A stretch of 64,000 bases of DNA from assembly GCF_014770435.1 (NCBI RefSeq), contig NZ_CP061739.1, positions 1,922,001 through 1,986,000 of the forward strand. The letters run 5' to 3'. Shown in pieces: positions 54,800-63,708 of this stretch (the stretch's first letter is position 1; every line of letters begins with the position of its first letter). Origin of the DNA: Psychrobacter sp. 28M-43. GTDB lineage: Bacteria > Pseudomonadota > Gammaproteobacteria > Pseudomonadales > Moraxellaceae. The notes below the pieces were generated by a model, which saw nothing but the letters and a program-made list of their open reading frames with translations, was not told the DNA's origin and made no database searches. The position numbers and the translations under genes were made by a program.

Positions 54800-55714
54800 T
54801 TAAACTGGTTTTTGGGTGGCAACCTGCGCTTGGTACAAGCTTAAAAGCTCCTCACAAGCCTGCATTGAGATATTTTTTGCAAAACCTTCGTTAAACCAAA
54901 AATCATAAACCGCTTGAACAACGGCTTTTACCGCTTTCGCATTTTCTGGCTTTTGTTCTATTAGTTTCATCGCAATGTCTTGTGCTTGTATATCCGACTC
55001 ACTATAGGGCGCGCTCCAGCCCACGCCATAACGATAAAGCACATCATTGATTGCCAATATGAATATAGCATTGGACACCCCAAATGAACCGATAAGCCTG
55101 TCAAGCATTGCACAGCGCTCTTCATAAATACTGATCTCTATCGGCATATCAGCCCGCTCAGACAGACAATCACAACTCACCATGTGCGAGGGTTGACTAA
55201 AATCATCCCATAGCAATGGATAAGTTCCGCGAATCCCGCCTTTTTCCACTACATTAAATTGCCAGATCACATAATGAGTATCTGGCCCCTTATAAGGCAC
55301 ATGTACGAACCACTGCATCATCACATCACTGTCATACATGATATGAGTACTACCAATTCGCACACCCTGCTTAGGCAGTACATCCTGATATACGCTATTT
55401 ATATCATCACTATAGAACTTTACTTTACGTAAGTTTTCATCACTGGTATCGCCTAACTTCGCTCGTGCTTCGTTTATATTTCGATAGGGTTTAAAGGGTG
55501 CTACCCATCTGAGCGGCTCATCCGTATTGTTCACAAAGTAAATATCATCTTCATAACTGTCTATAGAAACCGTTTCGAGGTAAAACAATGGCTGTTTTCG
55601 TATTCGGCCTTTCTCATCATTTGCCAGTGCCGTTATACCAGATAGCTTTGAGCCATCCGACCACTTAAAGTTATCTAACCGTTTTTGCTCAAACTGATAC
55701 GTTAATGTCGTCAT
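54800..55714 (-). CDS. Hypothetical protein, 304 residues
   Basis: No family recognised. There is no signal peptide or membrane segment. Residues 10 to 190 look rich in beta-strands with many aromatic residues (MMQWFVHVPYKGPDTHYVIW); residues 200 to 304 look helical (SDIQAQDIAMKLIEQKPENA). A cysteine pair stands in SCDCLSERAD near residue 180. The gene precedes the YqiA-like hydrolase with a short gap, suggesting joint expression. Its codon use looks like that of its neighbours. Function unknown. Confidence 0.65.
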   Translation of the reverse strand: MTTLTYQFEQKRLDNFKWSDGSKLSGITALANDEKGRIRKQPLFYLETVSIDSYEDDIYFVNNTDEPLRWVAPFKPYRNINEARAKLGDTSDENLRKVKFYSDDINSVYQDVLPKQGVRIGSTHIMYDSDVMMQWFVHVPYKGPDTHYVIWQFNVVEKGGIRGTYPLLWDDFSQPSHMVSCDCLSERADMPIEISIYEERCAMLDRLIGSFGVSNAIFILAINDVLYRYGVGWSAPYSESDIQAQDIAMKLIEQKPENAKAVKAVVQAVYDFWFNEGFAKNISMQACEELLSLYQAQVATQKPV

Positions 55715-56450
55715 ATTTATATCCTTATTATTTTGATTTCGGTTTGCATGTCGCTTTATTTTTATTGTCTGGTCTGAGTGCTGATTTCAAGCCAGCCGAG
55801 TCTATTCGCCATTGTTTAAATGACGTCATTATCTATAAAGTTGAGTAAATTAATCGACTTGGTAAGGTAGTAATTTTTAATTCTGATAGACTTTTTAGCC
55901 ACAGTTTTTCGCTGTTACATTGCTAATATTTTTGCAACGCCAACGAGCTTTTTTCTGCTAGGTTTTTTATTTATTAATAAATATAATTTTTTGGGTTTGT
56001 ACAGGCGTAGAAGTTTAGGACTAAACGTAAATAACACTACTAGAAAGACTTCGCTAAAATAGCGTTTCAAAAACTTAGTTAAGAAGTGAAGCGTTGCGCT
56101 CCGAGGGTTAACTGGTTTTTATCTCATGTCATTTTGCCTGACCTAATAACTATAGTATAAGCTCACATAAAAATAAAGCTGTTTAAAACCTTCTACGACA
56201 ACTGGTGTCGCTTTTCTTTAAATGAATTGTAGTTTAGTCATTAGCAAGTATCCCAACGCATTAAATATGATTAACGATAGTTTCATATTACTCAAGTATC
56301 CTCAATAAACGTCCAATTAACAATCCTTATCAAAAAACACCTTTCACGATTGATGTTAGCTTGCTATCTTGCCTCGCAAACCTTGTATTCTAATTAAGCC
56401 TGCCCCACTTTGACCTATCACACGTAGTATTCGCATCTGTATTGGATTTT
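55715..56450. other. Long gene-free, AT-rich stretch
   Basis: About 735 bases without a convincing gene. It contains small dyads such as GTTTAGGACTAAAC near 56011 and a GCTA/TAGC hairpin near 56052, but no T-tract or RNA gene that I can recognise. The promoters of the two flanking divergent genes must lie here. Confidence 0.5.
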
Positions 56451-57650
56451 ATGACACATAACCTTGAGGCCAGCTCAAACGCTCGCCGAACTCAGTATTT
56501 TCAAGTATTTTTGATGGGCGTTAGTGCCTTTATTATGAACACCACAGAATTTGTCCCTGTGGCCCTGTTGAGCGATATTGCCCAAGACTTCTCTATTACG
56601 GCGGCAGAGACTGGCTGGATGTTGACACTCTATGCTTGGATTGTCGCAGCAATGTCATTGCCACTAATGCTATTGACCAGTCGATTTGAGCGCAAGCGCT
56701 TGCTCTTGGGGCTTTTTGCCGTATTTATTGCCAGTCACGTACTTTCCGTATTTGCATGGAGCTTTGATGTGCTGCTCATTAGTCGAGTGGGGATTGCTTT
56801 ATCGCATGCGATATTTTGGTCGATCACAGCTGCTATCGCGATACGCGTCGCACCTGAAGGCAAAAAAGCCATGGCGCTTAGCGTACTGGCGACGGGTACG
56901 TCGTTAGCAATGGTACTGGGTGTACCACTGGGCCGTTTAGTCGGACAATGGTTTGGTTGGCGGGCTACATTTGGCGGTATTGGCGTCATTGCCTTAATTG
57001 TATTTATTCTACAAGCGAGACTCTTACCAACGCTACCTAGTATGTTTGAAGGGTCTTTTAGAAAGATTCCAGAACTCCTCAAAAATCCCTTATTGGTCTG
57101 TCTGTACCTGCTTATCTTATTGGTCTTTACAGCGCACTATACGGCTTATTCTTATATAGAACCATTCATGCGCCAAGTCGGTAATATCAGTGAAAACGCT
57201 GCAACTTTTGTACTGTTATTATTCGGTGCAGCTGGAATTGTAGGCAGTGTTATTTTCAGTCGGTGGGGCGATCGGTTCAATACCAGATTGATGCTAATAT
57301 CGACCATACTGATGCTCGTGTCTATGCTTGCGCTGTTGCTAGCAGTGACCTCTGTATGGGCGCTCAGCTTTATCGCCTTACTGTGGGGCGCGGCACTCAT
57401 GCTACTTATTATCTCAATGCAGGCCAAAGTCATCATGGTCGATGTCAATGCGCAAGACATGCTGATGTCGATGTTCTCAGGTATTATTAATTTAGGAATT
57501 GGTACGGGTGCGCTATTTGGTGGTTATGCCGTCACGCACATTTCACTATCTAGCGTAGGGTACACAGGTGCGGCTATCGCAGTTGTGGCATTATTCTTAA
57601 TGCTATTTATGATCAAACGTTTTCCTGAATTGAGTAAGCGACTTGGCTAG
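56451..57650 (+). CDS. sotB: MFS sugar efflux transporter, SotB-like
   Basis: A 399-residue major facilitator protein with 12 membrane segments. Family features are SAFIMNTTEFVPVALLSDIA near the start, GWMLTLYAWIVAAMSLPLML, ALATGTSLAMVLGVPLGRLVGQ-type motif and the SMQAKVIMVDVNAQDMLMSM segment. SotB exports arabinose and related sugars or small drugs. The ATG at 56451 is preferred over an in-frame TTG 9 bases upstream. It is a single-gene unit with its own terminator. Confidence 0.85.
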   Translation: MTHNLEASSNARRTQYFQVFLMGVSAFIMNTTEFVPVALLSDIAQDFSITAAETGWMLTLYAWIVAAMSLPLMLLTSRFERKRLLLGLFAVFIASHVLSVFAWSFDVLLISRVGIALSHAIFWSITAAIAIRVAPEGKKAMALSVLATGTSLAMVLGVPLGRLVGQWFGWRATFGGIGVIALIVFILQARLLPTLPSMFEGSFRKIPELLKNPLLVCLYLLILLVFTAHYTAYSYIEPFMRQVGNISENAATFVLLLFGAAGIVGSVIFSRWGDRFNTRLMLISTILMLVSMLALLLAVTSVWALSFIALLWGAALMLLIISMQAKVIMVDVNAQDMLMSMFSGIINLGIGTGALFGGYAVTHISLSSVGYTGAAIAVVALFLMLFMIKRFPELSKRLG

Positions 57651-57721
57651 CTAATAAGCCTATATTGAAGGATAGCCAAAAAATAGCAGTCGGGAAGGAA
57701 TCGTCAGAGAACAATAAGCAG

Positions 57722-57756
57722 AATGCCAGCCATATAAATGGGCTGGCATTTTCTTT
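57722..57756 (+). terminator. Rho-independent terminator after the SotB-like gene
   Basis: AATGCCAGCC pairs perfectly with GGCTGGCATT around a 9-base loop, followed by a T-rich tail. Confidence 0.85.
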
Positions 57757-57814
57757 ATGCGTGAATACAACACTGTAGCCTATGAATCATAACGATGATT
57801 GCTTAGATACTCAT

Positions 57815-57828
57815 TGAACGAACGTTCA
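57815..57828. promoter_or_regulatory. Palindrome upstream of the YbfB-like transporter
   Basis: TGAACGAACGTTCA is a perfect 6-2-6 palindrome of the kind bound by TetR-type repressors. It lies about 190 bp before the transporter start. No regulator gene is adjacent. Confidence 0.45.
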
Positions 57829-57928
57829 GCTACAGTTATACTAATTTTATTGGACATAAGTATGCTTAGGCTATAAGTATATTTAATAAAGGACTGATAG
57901 GGATTAAGCACAAAAGGATGGGTGTGAA

Positions 57929-58021
57929 ATGGATACTATTCAAAACAAGGAAGTCATTGCCTACGATTTAAATTTAGTGACGATATATATTGCGAATTTT
58001 CAACTTGTTGGAGATTCGTGA
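57929..58021 (+). CDS. Possible 30-residue leader peptide overlapping the transporter start
   Basis: A short frame beginning MDTIQNKEVIAYDL ends in TGA that shares its last base with the ATG of the next gene (TGATG). An AGGATGGG stretch precedes it. This layout is typical of translational coupling. It may be a leader peptide or only a chance frame; no similarity is recognised. Confidence 0.3.
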   Translation: MDTIQNKEVIAYDLNLVTIYIANFQLVGDS

Positions 58022-59298
58022 TGCCTGATGGAATGACTCAACAAGACAGTCCAGATCAAAGAAATCATGATAACACTGCGCCTCTTAAGCTAGGCAGATT
58101 ACATTACGCTTGGATCGTTGCTGCAACAGGCTCTGTAGCAATGTTCTGCGGACTAGGATTGGGACGATTCGCATTTGGCATGTTACTGCCATCCATGTCA
58201 TCCTCTTTAGGATTAAATTATACTCAAAGCGGAATCTTGGGATTCACTAACCTAATAGGATATCTCGTTGCGGTGCTTTTAAGCCATTTTATGCTGCCTC
58301 GGTTGGGTACTCGAACGACTGCGACGGCAAGCCTTCTCTTGATTACAGTCTCTATGCTTGGTATGGCTTTTACCACCAGTTTTCCAATACTTTGCGCACT
58401 CTATGTGCTGACGGGTATTGGTAGCGGCGGCGTAGTCTTACCAATGATGAGCGTCATGTCGCATTGGTTTTTTCCTTCACACCGCGGGCTTGCTCTAGGA
58501 CTGGTCATGGCTGGGCCTGGATTTGGTATCATTTTATCGGGCTTTGTCGTACCCAAACTCTTACCTATCTCTACTCTACTGTCTTGGCAGACAGGTTGGC
58601 TAATTTTTGCCGTGATTAATATTGCGGTGGCTTGGCTTACTTTCGCTTTGATTCGCAATCATCCAGACGATGTCAGCCAAAGCCCTTTTGGGCGCGCACC
58701 TACCTTACCTGTTAAAAATAAGAAAAAGCTAGAACGTAGCAATATTAAGCTGCTCGTACATTTAGGTGTCATCTTTGCTATTTATGGTGCTACTTATATG
58801 GTTTACGTTACCTTCATCGTGACCAGCATGGTTGGCTCGTATCAATTAAGTGAAGCAGCTGCTGGTAGTGTTTGGGCATGGATTGGACTGCTTAGCATGT
58901 TTTCAGGGATGTTATTTGGCTGGATTTCTGACCATATTGGTAGACGCCTTGGTCTGGCGCTGGCTTTTTTCTTTCTAGCCATCGCTTATCTGCTAGTCGG
59001 ACTGACTGATTGGAGTTTGGGACTATATTTGTCCATTATCTTGTTTGGTTTAGTAGTGTGGAGTGTGCCTGTCATTATGGCAGCTTCTGCAGGCGATTAT
59101 TTCGGTCCTGCGGCGGCGGCAAGTGCACTCGCAGCGCTGACTTTTGCTTTTTCAGGTGGACAGGCTCTCGGGCCAGTGGCAGCAGGCTATCTCGCAGAAG
59201 TCACTGGTGACTTTAGTATTAGTTATATGATATCTGGTATCGCAGCTTTTGTAGCGCTTGGACTTGCCTTATTATTGCGTCCACAAAAACAAGCTTAA
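58021..59298 (+). CDS. MFS transporter, YbfB/YjiJ-like
   Basis: A 425-residue major facilitator protein with 12 membrane segments and a cytoplasmic loop near residue 225. The opening LHYAWIVAATGSVAMFCGLG and GLGRFAFGMLLPSMSSSLGL are typical of the YbfB/YjiJ group; GLALGLVMAGPGFGIILSGF is the later motif. The substrate of this group is not known. The ATG at 58021 is favoured over an overlapping GTG at 58018 because GGAG lies 7 bases upstream. A small leader frame overlaps its start. Confidence 0.85.
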   Translation: MPDGMTQQDSPDQRNHDNTAPLKLGRLHYAWIVAATGSVAMFCGLGLGRFAFGMLLPSMSSSLGLNYTQSGILGFTNLIGYLVAVLLSHFMLPRLGTRTTATASLLLITVSMLGMAFTTSFPILCALYVLTGIGSGGVVLPMMSVMSHWFFPSHRGLALGLVMAGPGFGIILSGFVVPKLLPISTLLSWQTGWLIFAVINIAVAWLTFALIRNHPDDVSQSPFGRAPTLPVKNKKKLERSNIKLLVHLGVIFAIYGATYMVYVTFIVTSMVGSYQLSEAAAGSVWAWIGLLSMFSGMLFGWISDHIGRRLGLALAFFFLAIAYLLVGLTDWSLGLYLSIILFGLVVWSVPVIMAASAGDYFGPAAAASALAALTFAFSGGQALGPVAAGYLAEVTGDFSISYMISGIAAFVALGLALLLRPQKQA

Positions 59299-59711
59299 TT
59301 CCAGTCTCTATAGTATTGATACTCCTAACTATACTTTGCTCTTGCTGCCAGTGACATCTGTATACGCATTTGGCCTGATTATCTTATTATGGAGTGCTGA
59401 GTTTATACTATATATAATTGGGCAGTTACTTGGGTTAAACAAGCAATATCAATAGATAAGTCTTATACTTTTTAATAAAAACAACTTAATAAAAATCAGT
59501 TGCTTACAGCATAATTACATAGAAGGAAACAAAATATTATGTGAGCGAGACAGTATGATTTTTTAATACTTACTCTCCCTTTTTTATGCTCTAAAAACTT
59601 GTTTAAATAAGGCAATATTCTTGCAATTTTGCAATCAAAACGATTGCTAGCTTTCTAAAAAGTGGTTACACTCGATTGACAAACTATTACATTGATGACA
59701 AGGAAGTCGCT
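59299..59711. other. Gene-free stretch before the autotransporter esterase
   Basis: About 410 AT-rich bases. The element TTGCAATTTTGCAA (59621 to 59634) repeats the self-complementary hexamer TTGCAA twice and could be a regulator site. No terminator of the MFS gene with a T-tract and no RNA gene were recognised. Confidence 0.45.
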
Positions 59712-61598
59712 ATGCCTCGTAATACCTCACGTTCTAAAATTAGCCATACCACTCTTAAAACTTTTACCAAAAGCATGCTTGCTATCAGCCTATCTATCGC
59801 TGGTATTTCTCACGCAAATGCTTATGACAGTGTCACCTTTTTCGGTGACAGCCTGACCGATGGGGGCTATTTTAGTCAAGTTGTACCAGGTCCTGCTCAG
59901 TTTACCACCAACCCTGACAACACCTGGGCAACCTCATTCGCTGAGCAGCTAGGTACCACAGCTGTTCCCGTTGTCTATCTTGGAAATCAAACTGGTAACA
60001 ACTACGCTATCGGCGGTGCAAGAGCAGGCGAAGAAGCGCTTTTCCCTGGTGGTATTCCTATTGCTTCTGCCAATAGCCAAGTTGATAGTTATCTCGCTAA
60101 TAACACAGTAGACCCTAACGGACTCTATGTCGTATGGGCAGGGGCAAATGACCTGCTTGCTGCAGGTGAAGCTGAAAATCCTGCTAGTGCCCAAGCGACC
60201 ATACTAGGTGCAGTAGCTAGCCAAACCGAAACGATTAAAGCACTAAAGGACAATGGTGCCAAATATATCTTGGTACCTAATATCCCTGATGTCGGTCTAA
60301 CCCCTAGATTCACTCCAGACCCTGGTCTTGAAGGTCAAGATCTTATAGATGCGTTGACAGCCCAAGCATCTGCAACTGGTGCAGCCAGTCTCTACAATCA
60401 GTTTATGCTTAGTGGCGTCGCAGGTACTGGGGCAAATATCATACCGCTCGATGTGTTTAGCTTATCAAAAGCGATAATTTCGTCACCTACTCAGTATGGT
60501 TTTACTAATGTCACCGATGAGGCTTGTGGAGATGCCAGCTCTCTCACTTGCGGCCGTGATACTCTTGTAGAAACAAATGCCAACGAAACCTACTTTTTCG
60601 CTGATGGCATTCACCCGACCGGTCAAGCGCATCAAATGATCGCCGACTATGCAAATGCTGTTGTCACTGCGCCTAGCTTAATCGGTGTACTGCCTCATAT
60701 TGCAACGACAACCGGACTTGCAACCAATGAGCGCTTACAGTCACACATCAATCAAATTCAAAGCAGTGAGCAAAAACCTGCTCGTACACTATGGGCCGTC
60801 GGTGAAGTGGCCAATCAAGAAATTGCAGGGTTTGATGGTGATAATAATACTCAAGTATTGCTTGGTGTGGATTTTGCTCATCCTAACTCAGCAAATGCAG
60901 TGACAGGCTTATACGGCAACATCACTCAGAAAGACTTTGAAAACTCAGACGTTGGCACAGGTTTGAGTGATATTGATCTGGGAGAAGTTGGTTTTGGTGT
61001 CTATCACAGCAACAAATTTGGTGGTTTACAGATCAATGGTGCTGCAGGATTTGGCAACATGGATGTCGATGTCACACGTGCTGTGACACTAGGCAGTAAC
61101 CAACAGCAGTTTAAGTCAAATGCTGATGGCAAGCGCTTTTATGCCAACTTGCAGGCAGGCTATCCGATGCAAGTGAGCAATATTGCTGTCACGCCTTATA
61201 TCGGTGCAACAGCGAGCCGCGTAAAAATTGACGGACTCAAAGAAAAAGAGATGTCTGGCATTGCTATGCAGTTCGATGAGCAGAAATACTCTACGACATA
61301 TGGCAAGCTTGGTCTCAAAGCCAATCATAGCTTGATGGAGAACCTTAACTTATTTGGTGATATTCATTACCAAAAGCAGCTGAGTGATAATCGCGAAGCA
61401 GTAACCGCACGTTTGAATACGCTACCAAATATCAGCTTTGAGACGCCTATGGTCGAAACTGATGATGATAACGTTGCTATGACACTTGGCCTATCTAGAA
61501 GCTTTGGTCTATTGAATGCCAACGCTGGTGTCACACATTCACAAGGTAATGACGATGACTCAACCAGCCTATTTGTTGGACTTAATGGTGCATTCTAA
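59712..61598 (+). CDS. estA: GDSL-family autotransporter esterase (EstA-like)
   Basis: A 628-residue surface enzyme. It has a signal peptide cleaved after about Ala37 (ISHANA/YDS). The SGNH-hydrolase passenger follows, with block I FFGDSLTDGG (catalytic Ser47), block III in VWAGANDLLAAGE and block V DGIHPTGQAH (Asp298 and His301). A C-terminal beta-barrel (about residues 365 to 628) ends in Phe. It should sit in the outer membrane with the esterase facing outward, as in Pseudomonas EstA. AAGGAAG precedes the ATG at 59712; an in-frame TTG 36 bases upstream is less likely. Confidence 0.92.
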   Translation: MPRNTSRSKISHTTLKTFTKSMLAISLSIAGISHANAYDSVTFFGDSLTDGGYFSQVVPGPAQFTTNPDNTWATSFAEQLGTTAVPVVYLGNQTGNNYAIGGARAGEEALFPGGIPIASANSQVDSYLANNTVDPNGLYVVWAGANDLLAAGEAENPASAQATILGAVASQTETIKALKDNGAKYILVPNIPDVGLTPRFTPDPGLEGQDLIDALTAQASATGAASLYNQFMLSGVAGTGANIIPLDVFSLSKAIISSPTQYGFTNVTDEACGDASSLTCGRDTLVETNANETYFFADGIHPTGQAHQMIADYANAVVTAPSLIGVLPHIATTTGLATNERLQSHINQIQSSEQKPARTLWAVGEVANQEIAGFDGDNNTQVLLGVDFAHPNSANAVTGLYGNITQKDFENSDVGTGLSDIDLGEVGFGVYHSNKFGGLQINGAAGFGNMDVDVTRAVTLGSNQQQFKSNADGKRFYANLQAGYPMQVSNIAVTPYIGATASRVKIDGLKEKEMSGIAMQFDEQKYSTTYGKLGLKANHSLMENLNLFGDIHYQKQLSDNREAVTARLNTLPNISFETPMVETDDDNVAMTLGLSRSFGLLNANAGVTHSQGNDDDSTSLFVGLNGAF

Positions 61599-61618
61599 AT
61601 AAGTATTTAATATAGAGT

Positions 61619-61653
61619 AATGGTATAGGTGATAATTAATCGCCTATACCATT
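61619..61653 (+). terminator. Strong stem-loop after estA
   Basis: A 15-bp stem (AATGGTATAGGTGAT with ATCGCCTATACCATT, one G-T pair) with a 5-base loop begins 21 bp after the estA stop. No T-tract follows, so it may protect the 3' end or act as a Rho-linked stop rather than a classical terminator. Confidence 0.6.
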
Positions 61654-61750
61654 CTAAATTCAAAAAAACCTCATAGCCTATTACAGCTTTTGCTCTATAA
61701 GTTTTCTACTGCACAACTTCTCAACGACAAAACCTAATATCAGAAACTCT

Positions 61751-62164
61751 CTAAAAATCCACTTTACCGCGCAAAGCCTTTGTCTTACCGCGCTGGGTCT
61801 TTTTATCCACCCGTTTACGTTTGGCATTTCTGCTTGGCTTGGTAGGCCTTCTCGTTTTATTCACGTGAGTGGCTTTGGCAATAAAACTTTGCAAACGTTC
61901 AAGCGCATCTATTTTATTGCGCTCTTGCGTTCGAAACTGCTGCGCCTTGATAATTAGCACGCCTTCCTTGGTTATTCGGCTATCTTTGCTATTTAGCAGT
62001 CGCTGCTTGTACTCATCGCTCAGACTTGAGTTGTTGATATTAAAACGCAGGTGAATGGCAGAAGATACTTTGTTGACATTCTGCCCACCTGCGCCTTGCG
62101 CTCGTATGGCGCTGATCTCTACCTCATTATCATTGAGGCTAATATTATTATTAATGAAAATCAT
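61751..62164 (-). CDS. arfB: Ribosome rescue factor ArfB (peptidyl-tRNA hydrolase)
   Basis: A 137-residue protein with the GGQ motif (residues 26 to 28) in RAQGAGGQNVNKVSSAIHLR, shared with class I release factors. The basic C-terminal tail (TRRPTKPSRNAKRKRVDKKT) is the part that enters the empty mRNA channel. It releases peptides from stalled ribosomes without a stop codon. Full-length for the family. Mobile elements lie directly upstream. Confidence 0.93.
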   Translation of the reverse strand: MIFINNNISLNDNEVEISAIRAQGAGGQNVNKVSSAIHLRFNINNSSLSDEYKQRLLNSKDSRITKEGVLIIKAQQFRTQERNKIDALERLQSFIAKATHVNKTRRPTKPSRNAKRKRVDKKTQRGKTKALRGKVDF

Positions 62165-62212
62165 AGTTTGCTTTTATCGAATATGAATAGATATGGTTTA
62201 TGATAAAGCATT

Positions 62213-62490
62213 ATATAGTCAATCCTATATAAATTAGGTACGGTGTCAGTCTCGCTTAGTATACTGCTTGTAATACTTCTACTCGGCTTTCTAGGGCGTG
62301 TCCTCGTTTTAAAAATGGTGATAAAAATGAGATAAATCGCAGTCAAACAAGGAAAATAGCGCAGATAATATCGAGATATTAGTCAGCTATTTGACGCCAT
62401 TTGGCAAGATTTAGCCATTTTTAACCCATTTAGATAACTATCGATTGAATTGAGGACACGCCCTAGTATCCAAATTATATTGAACCGACT
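62213..62490. mobile_element. MITE-like element, family 2, copy B, interrupted by family 1
   Basis: The left part (62213 to about 62290) begins ATATAGTC and includes TACGGTGTCAGTCTCGCTTA, similar to copy A. The right part (62467 to 62490) continues TATCCAAATTATATTGAACCGACT. Removing the family-1 insertion gives a copy close to the length of copy A. The right terminal repeat is degraded after GACT. Confidence 0.78.
62291..62466. mobile_element. MITE-like element, family 1, copy 2
   Basis: A 176-bp element with ends CTAGGGCGTGTCCTC and its complement, the same length as copy 1 and highly similar inside. Both ends read CCTC where copy 1 reads CTTC. It is inserted in a family-2 element. Confidence 0.85.
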
Positions 62491-62521
62491 GCTTATATTT
62501 AACTGAATATGGATTGGTCTG

Positions 62522-63364
62522 CTACTTTGCCAACAGTTGACGACTGCGCTCAATCACTGGCGCATCTACCATCTCGCCATCTATTTTGAATACTGCCTGC
62601 CCGCTCCGCTTATATTCTTCAATCACACGCTGTGCAAATAACAAGGCCTCATCTGTTGGTTGCAATGTTTGTTGGACAACTGCCACTTGCTTGGGATGGA
62701 TACATAGCATTCCTGACATCCCCATTTGTGACCATAGCTGTACTCGCTCGCTCAGTCCAACTTCATTGTTGAAGTCAGGATAAATGGTATCGATGGGTGG
62801 CGATAATTGGTGCACTTTTGACGTCAGGATTAGTTGATAGCGAATTTGATTGGCGATGATATCTGCGGCAGGCGTTCCTACTTGTACTTGCAAATCATTG
62901 CACAGATCTAAAAATCCATAACTAAACGCGGCTAGCCCGACTGCTTTTGCCATACTATCGATTTGATATAATCCAATCGCACTCTCAATCAGTGCAATCA
63001 CAGGTAAATTGGTAAGCTGATGCACGCTTTCTATATCATCTATTTGCTCGGCTTTAGCCAATAACACGCCAGCCAAATTAGGCATCTTCTGACAAAGCAC
63101 GATGTCTTTGAAAAATTCTTCGCTACCTGCCTTATTAATACGCACCCAAATTGGCTGATAATCTGCACTATCATAATATTGTTGTAATGCTTCGCGTGCG
63201 GATGCTTTATCCTCTGGCGCAACGGCATCCTCTAAATCCACAATAACCGCATCTGCACCACTAGCAAAGGCTTTCGCTACTCTATCGATGCGAGTCGCTG
63301 GCACAAACAGCCATGTTTTATTTTGAGAAATCGTATTTATTTTATTGTGGATAATTGAATCCAT
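62522..63364 (-). CDS. CoA ester lyase, CitE/HpcH-like
   Basis: A 280-residue TIM-barrel enzyme of the HpcH/HpaI aldolase/citrate lyase family. It shows WLFVPATRIDRVAKAFASGA and AVIVDLEDAVAPEDK (metal site), the ALIESAIGLYQIDSMAKAV segment with the conserved glutamate, the variant SYGFLDLCNDLQV in place of the usual FGxxD, and MLCIHPKQVAVVQQ. It may cleave malyl-, citramalyl- or a similar CoA ester. The ATG at 63364 is favoured because GGAG lies 6 bases upstream; in-frame starts at 63376 to 63388 have none. Confidence 0.85.
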   Translation of the reverse strand: MDSIIHNKINTISQNKTWLFVPATRIDRVAKAFASGADAVIVDLEDAVAPEDKASAREALQQYYDSADYQPIWVRINKAGSEEFFKDIVLCQKMPNLAGVLLAKAEQIDDIESVHQLTNLPVIALIESAIGLYQIDSMAKAVGLAAFSYGFLDLCNDLQVQVGTPAADIIANQIRYQLILTSKVHQLSPPIDTIYPDFNNEVGLSERVQLWSQMGMSGMLCIHPKQVAVVQQTLQPTDEALLFAQRVIEEYKRSGQAVFKIDGEMVDAPVIERSRQLLAK

Positions 63365-63503
63365 GCGTGACTCCATCATATTGTCCAAGTAGCTATTAGC
63401 ATATTTATTATGCCACTATACAGCTGATGCTCATTTAAAATTAGCAATTTATTCGATAGTGCAAAACCAAGATTACTTAGACACTCCATCAAAAACCCAA
63501 ATC

Positions 63504-63537
63504 AAAAAAACCGCATGAAATAATTATTCATGCGGTT
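63504..63537 (-). terminator. Rho-independent terminator of the short-chain dehydrogenase gene
   Basis: AACCGCATGAA pairs perfectly with TTCATGCGGTT around 7 bases; on the minus strand a seven-T run follows. It lies 172 bp beyond the dehydrogenase stop, with a family-2 element between. Confidence 0.82.
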
Positions 63538-63587
63538 CTTGAGTCTCATGCAGTTTTAAACAATTACTTTCTTATCTAACCTATGTC

Positions 63588-63698
63588 TTATAGTCGATTC
63601 AATTTAAAAGTAGTACAAGGCAACCGAGTGTAGATGTATATGTAATACTTCAAGCGAGGTTAACGCTGTAATACTTTTTATAGTGGAATGACTATATA
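63588..63698. mobile_element. MITE-like element, family 2, copy C (inverted)
   Basis: About 111 bp, in the opposite orientation to copies A and B. Its reverse complement starts CTATATAGTCATTCCACTAT, contains CACTCGGTTGCCTTGTACTA and ends AAATTGAATCGACTATA, matching copy A throughout. Its edge lies 11 bp after the stop of the short-chain dehydrogenase gene. Confidence 0.8.
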
Positions 63699-63708
63699 GA
63701 TTATCTAA

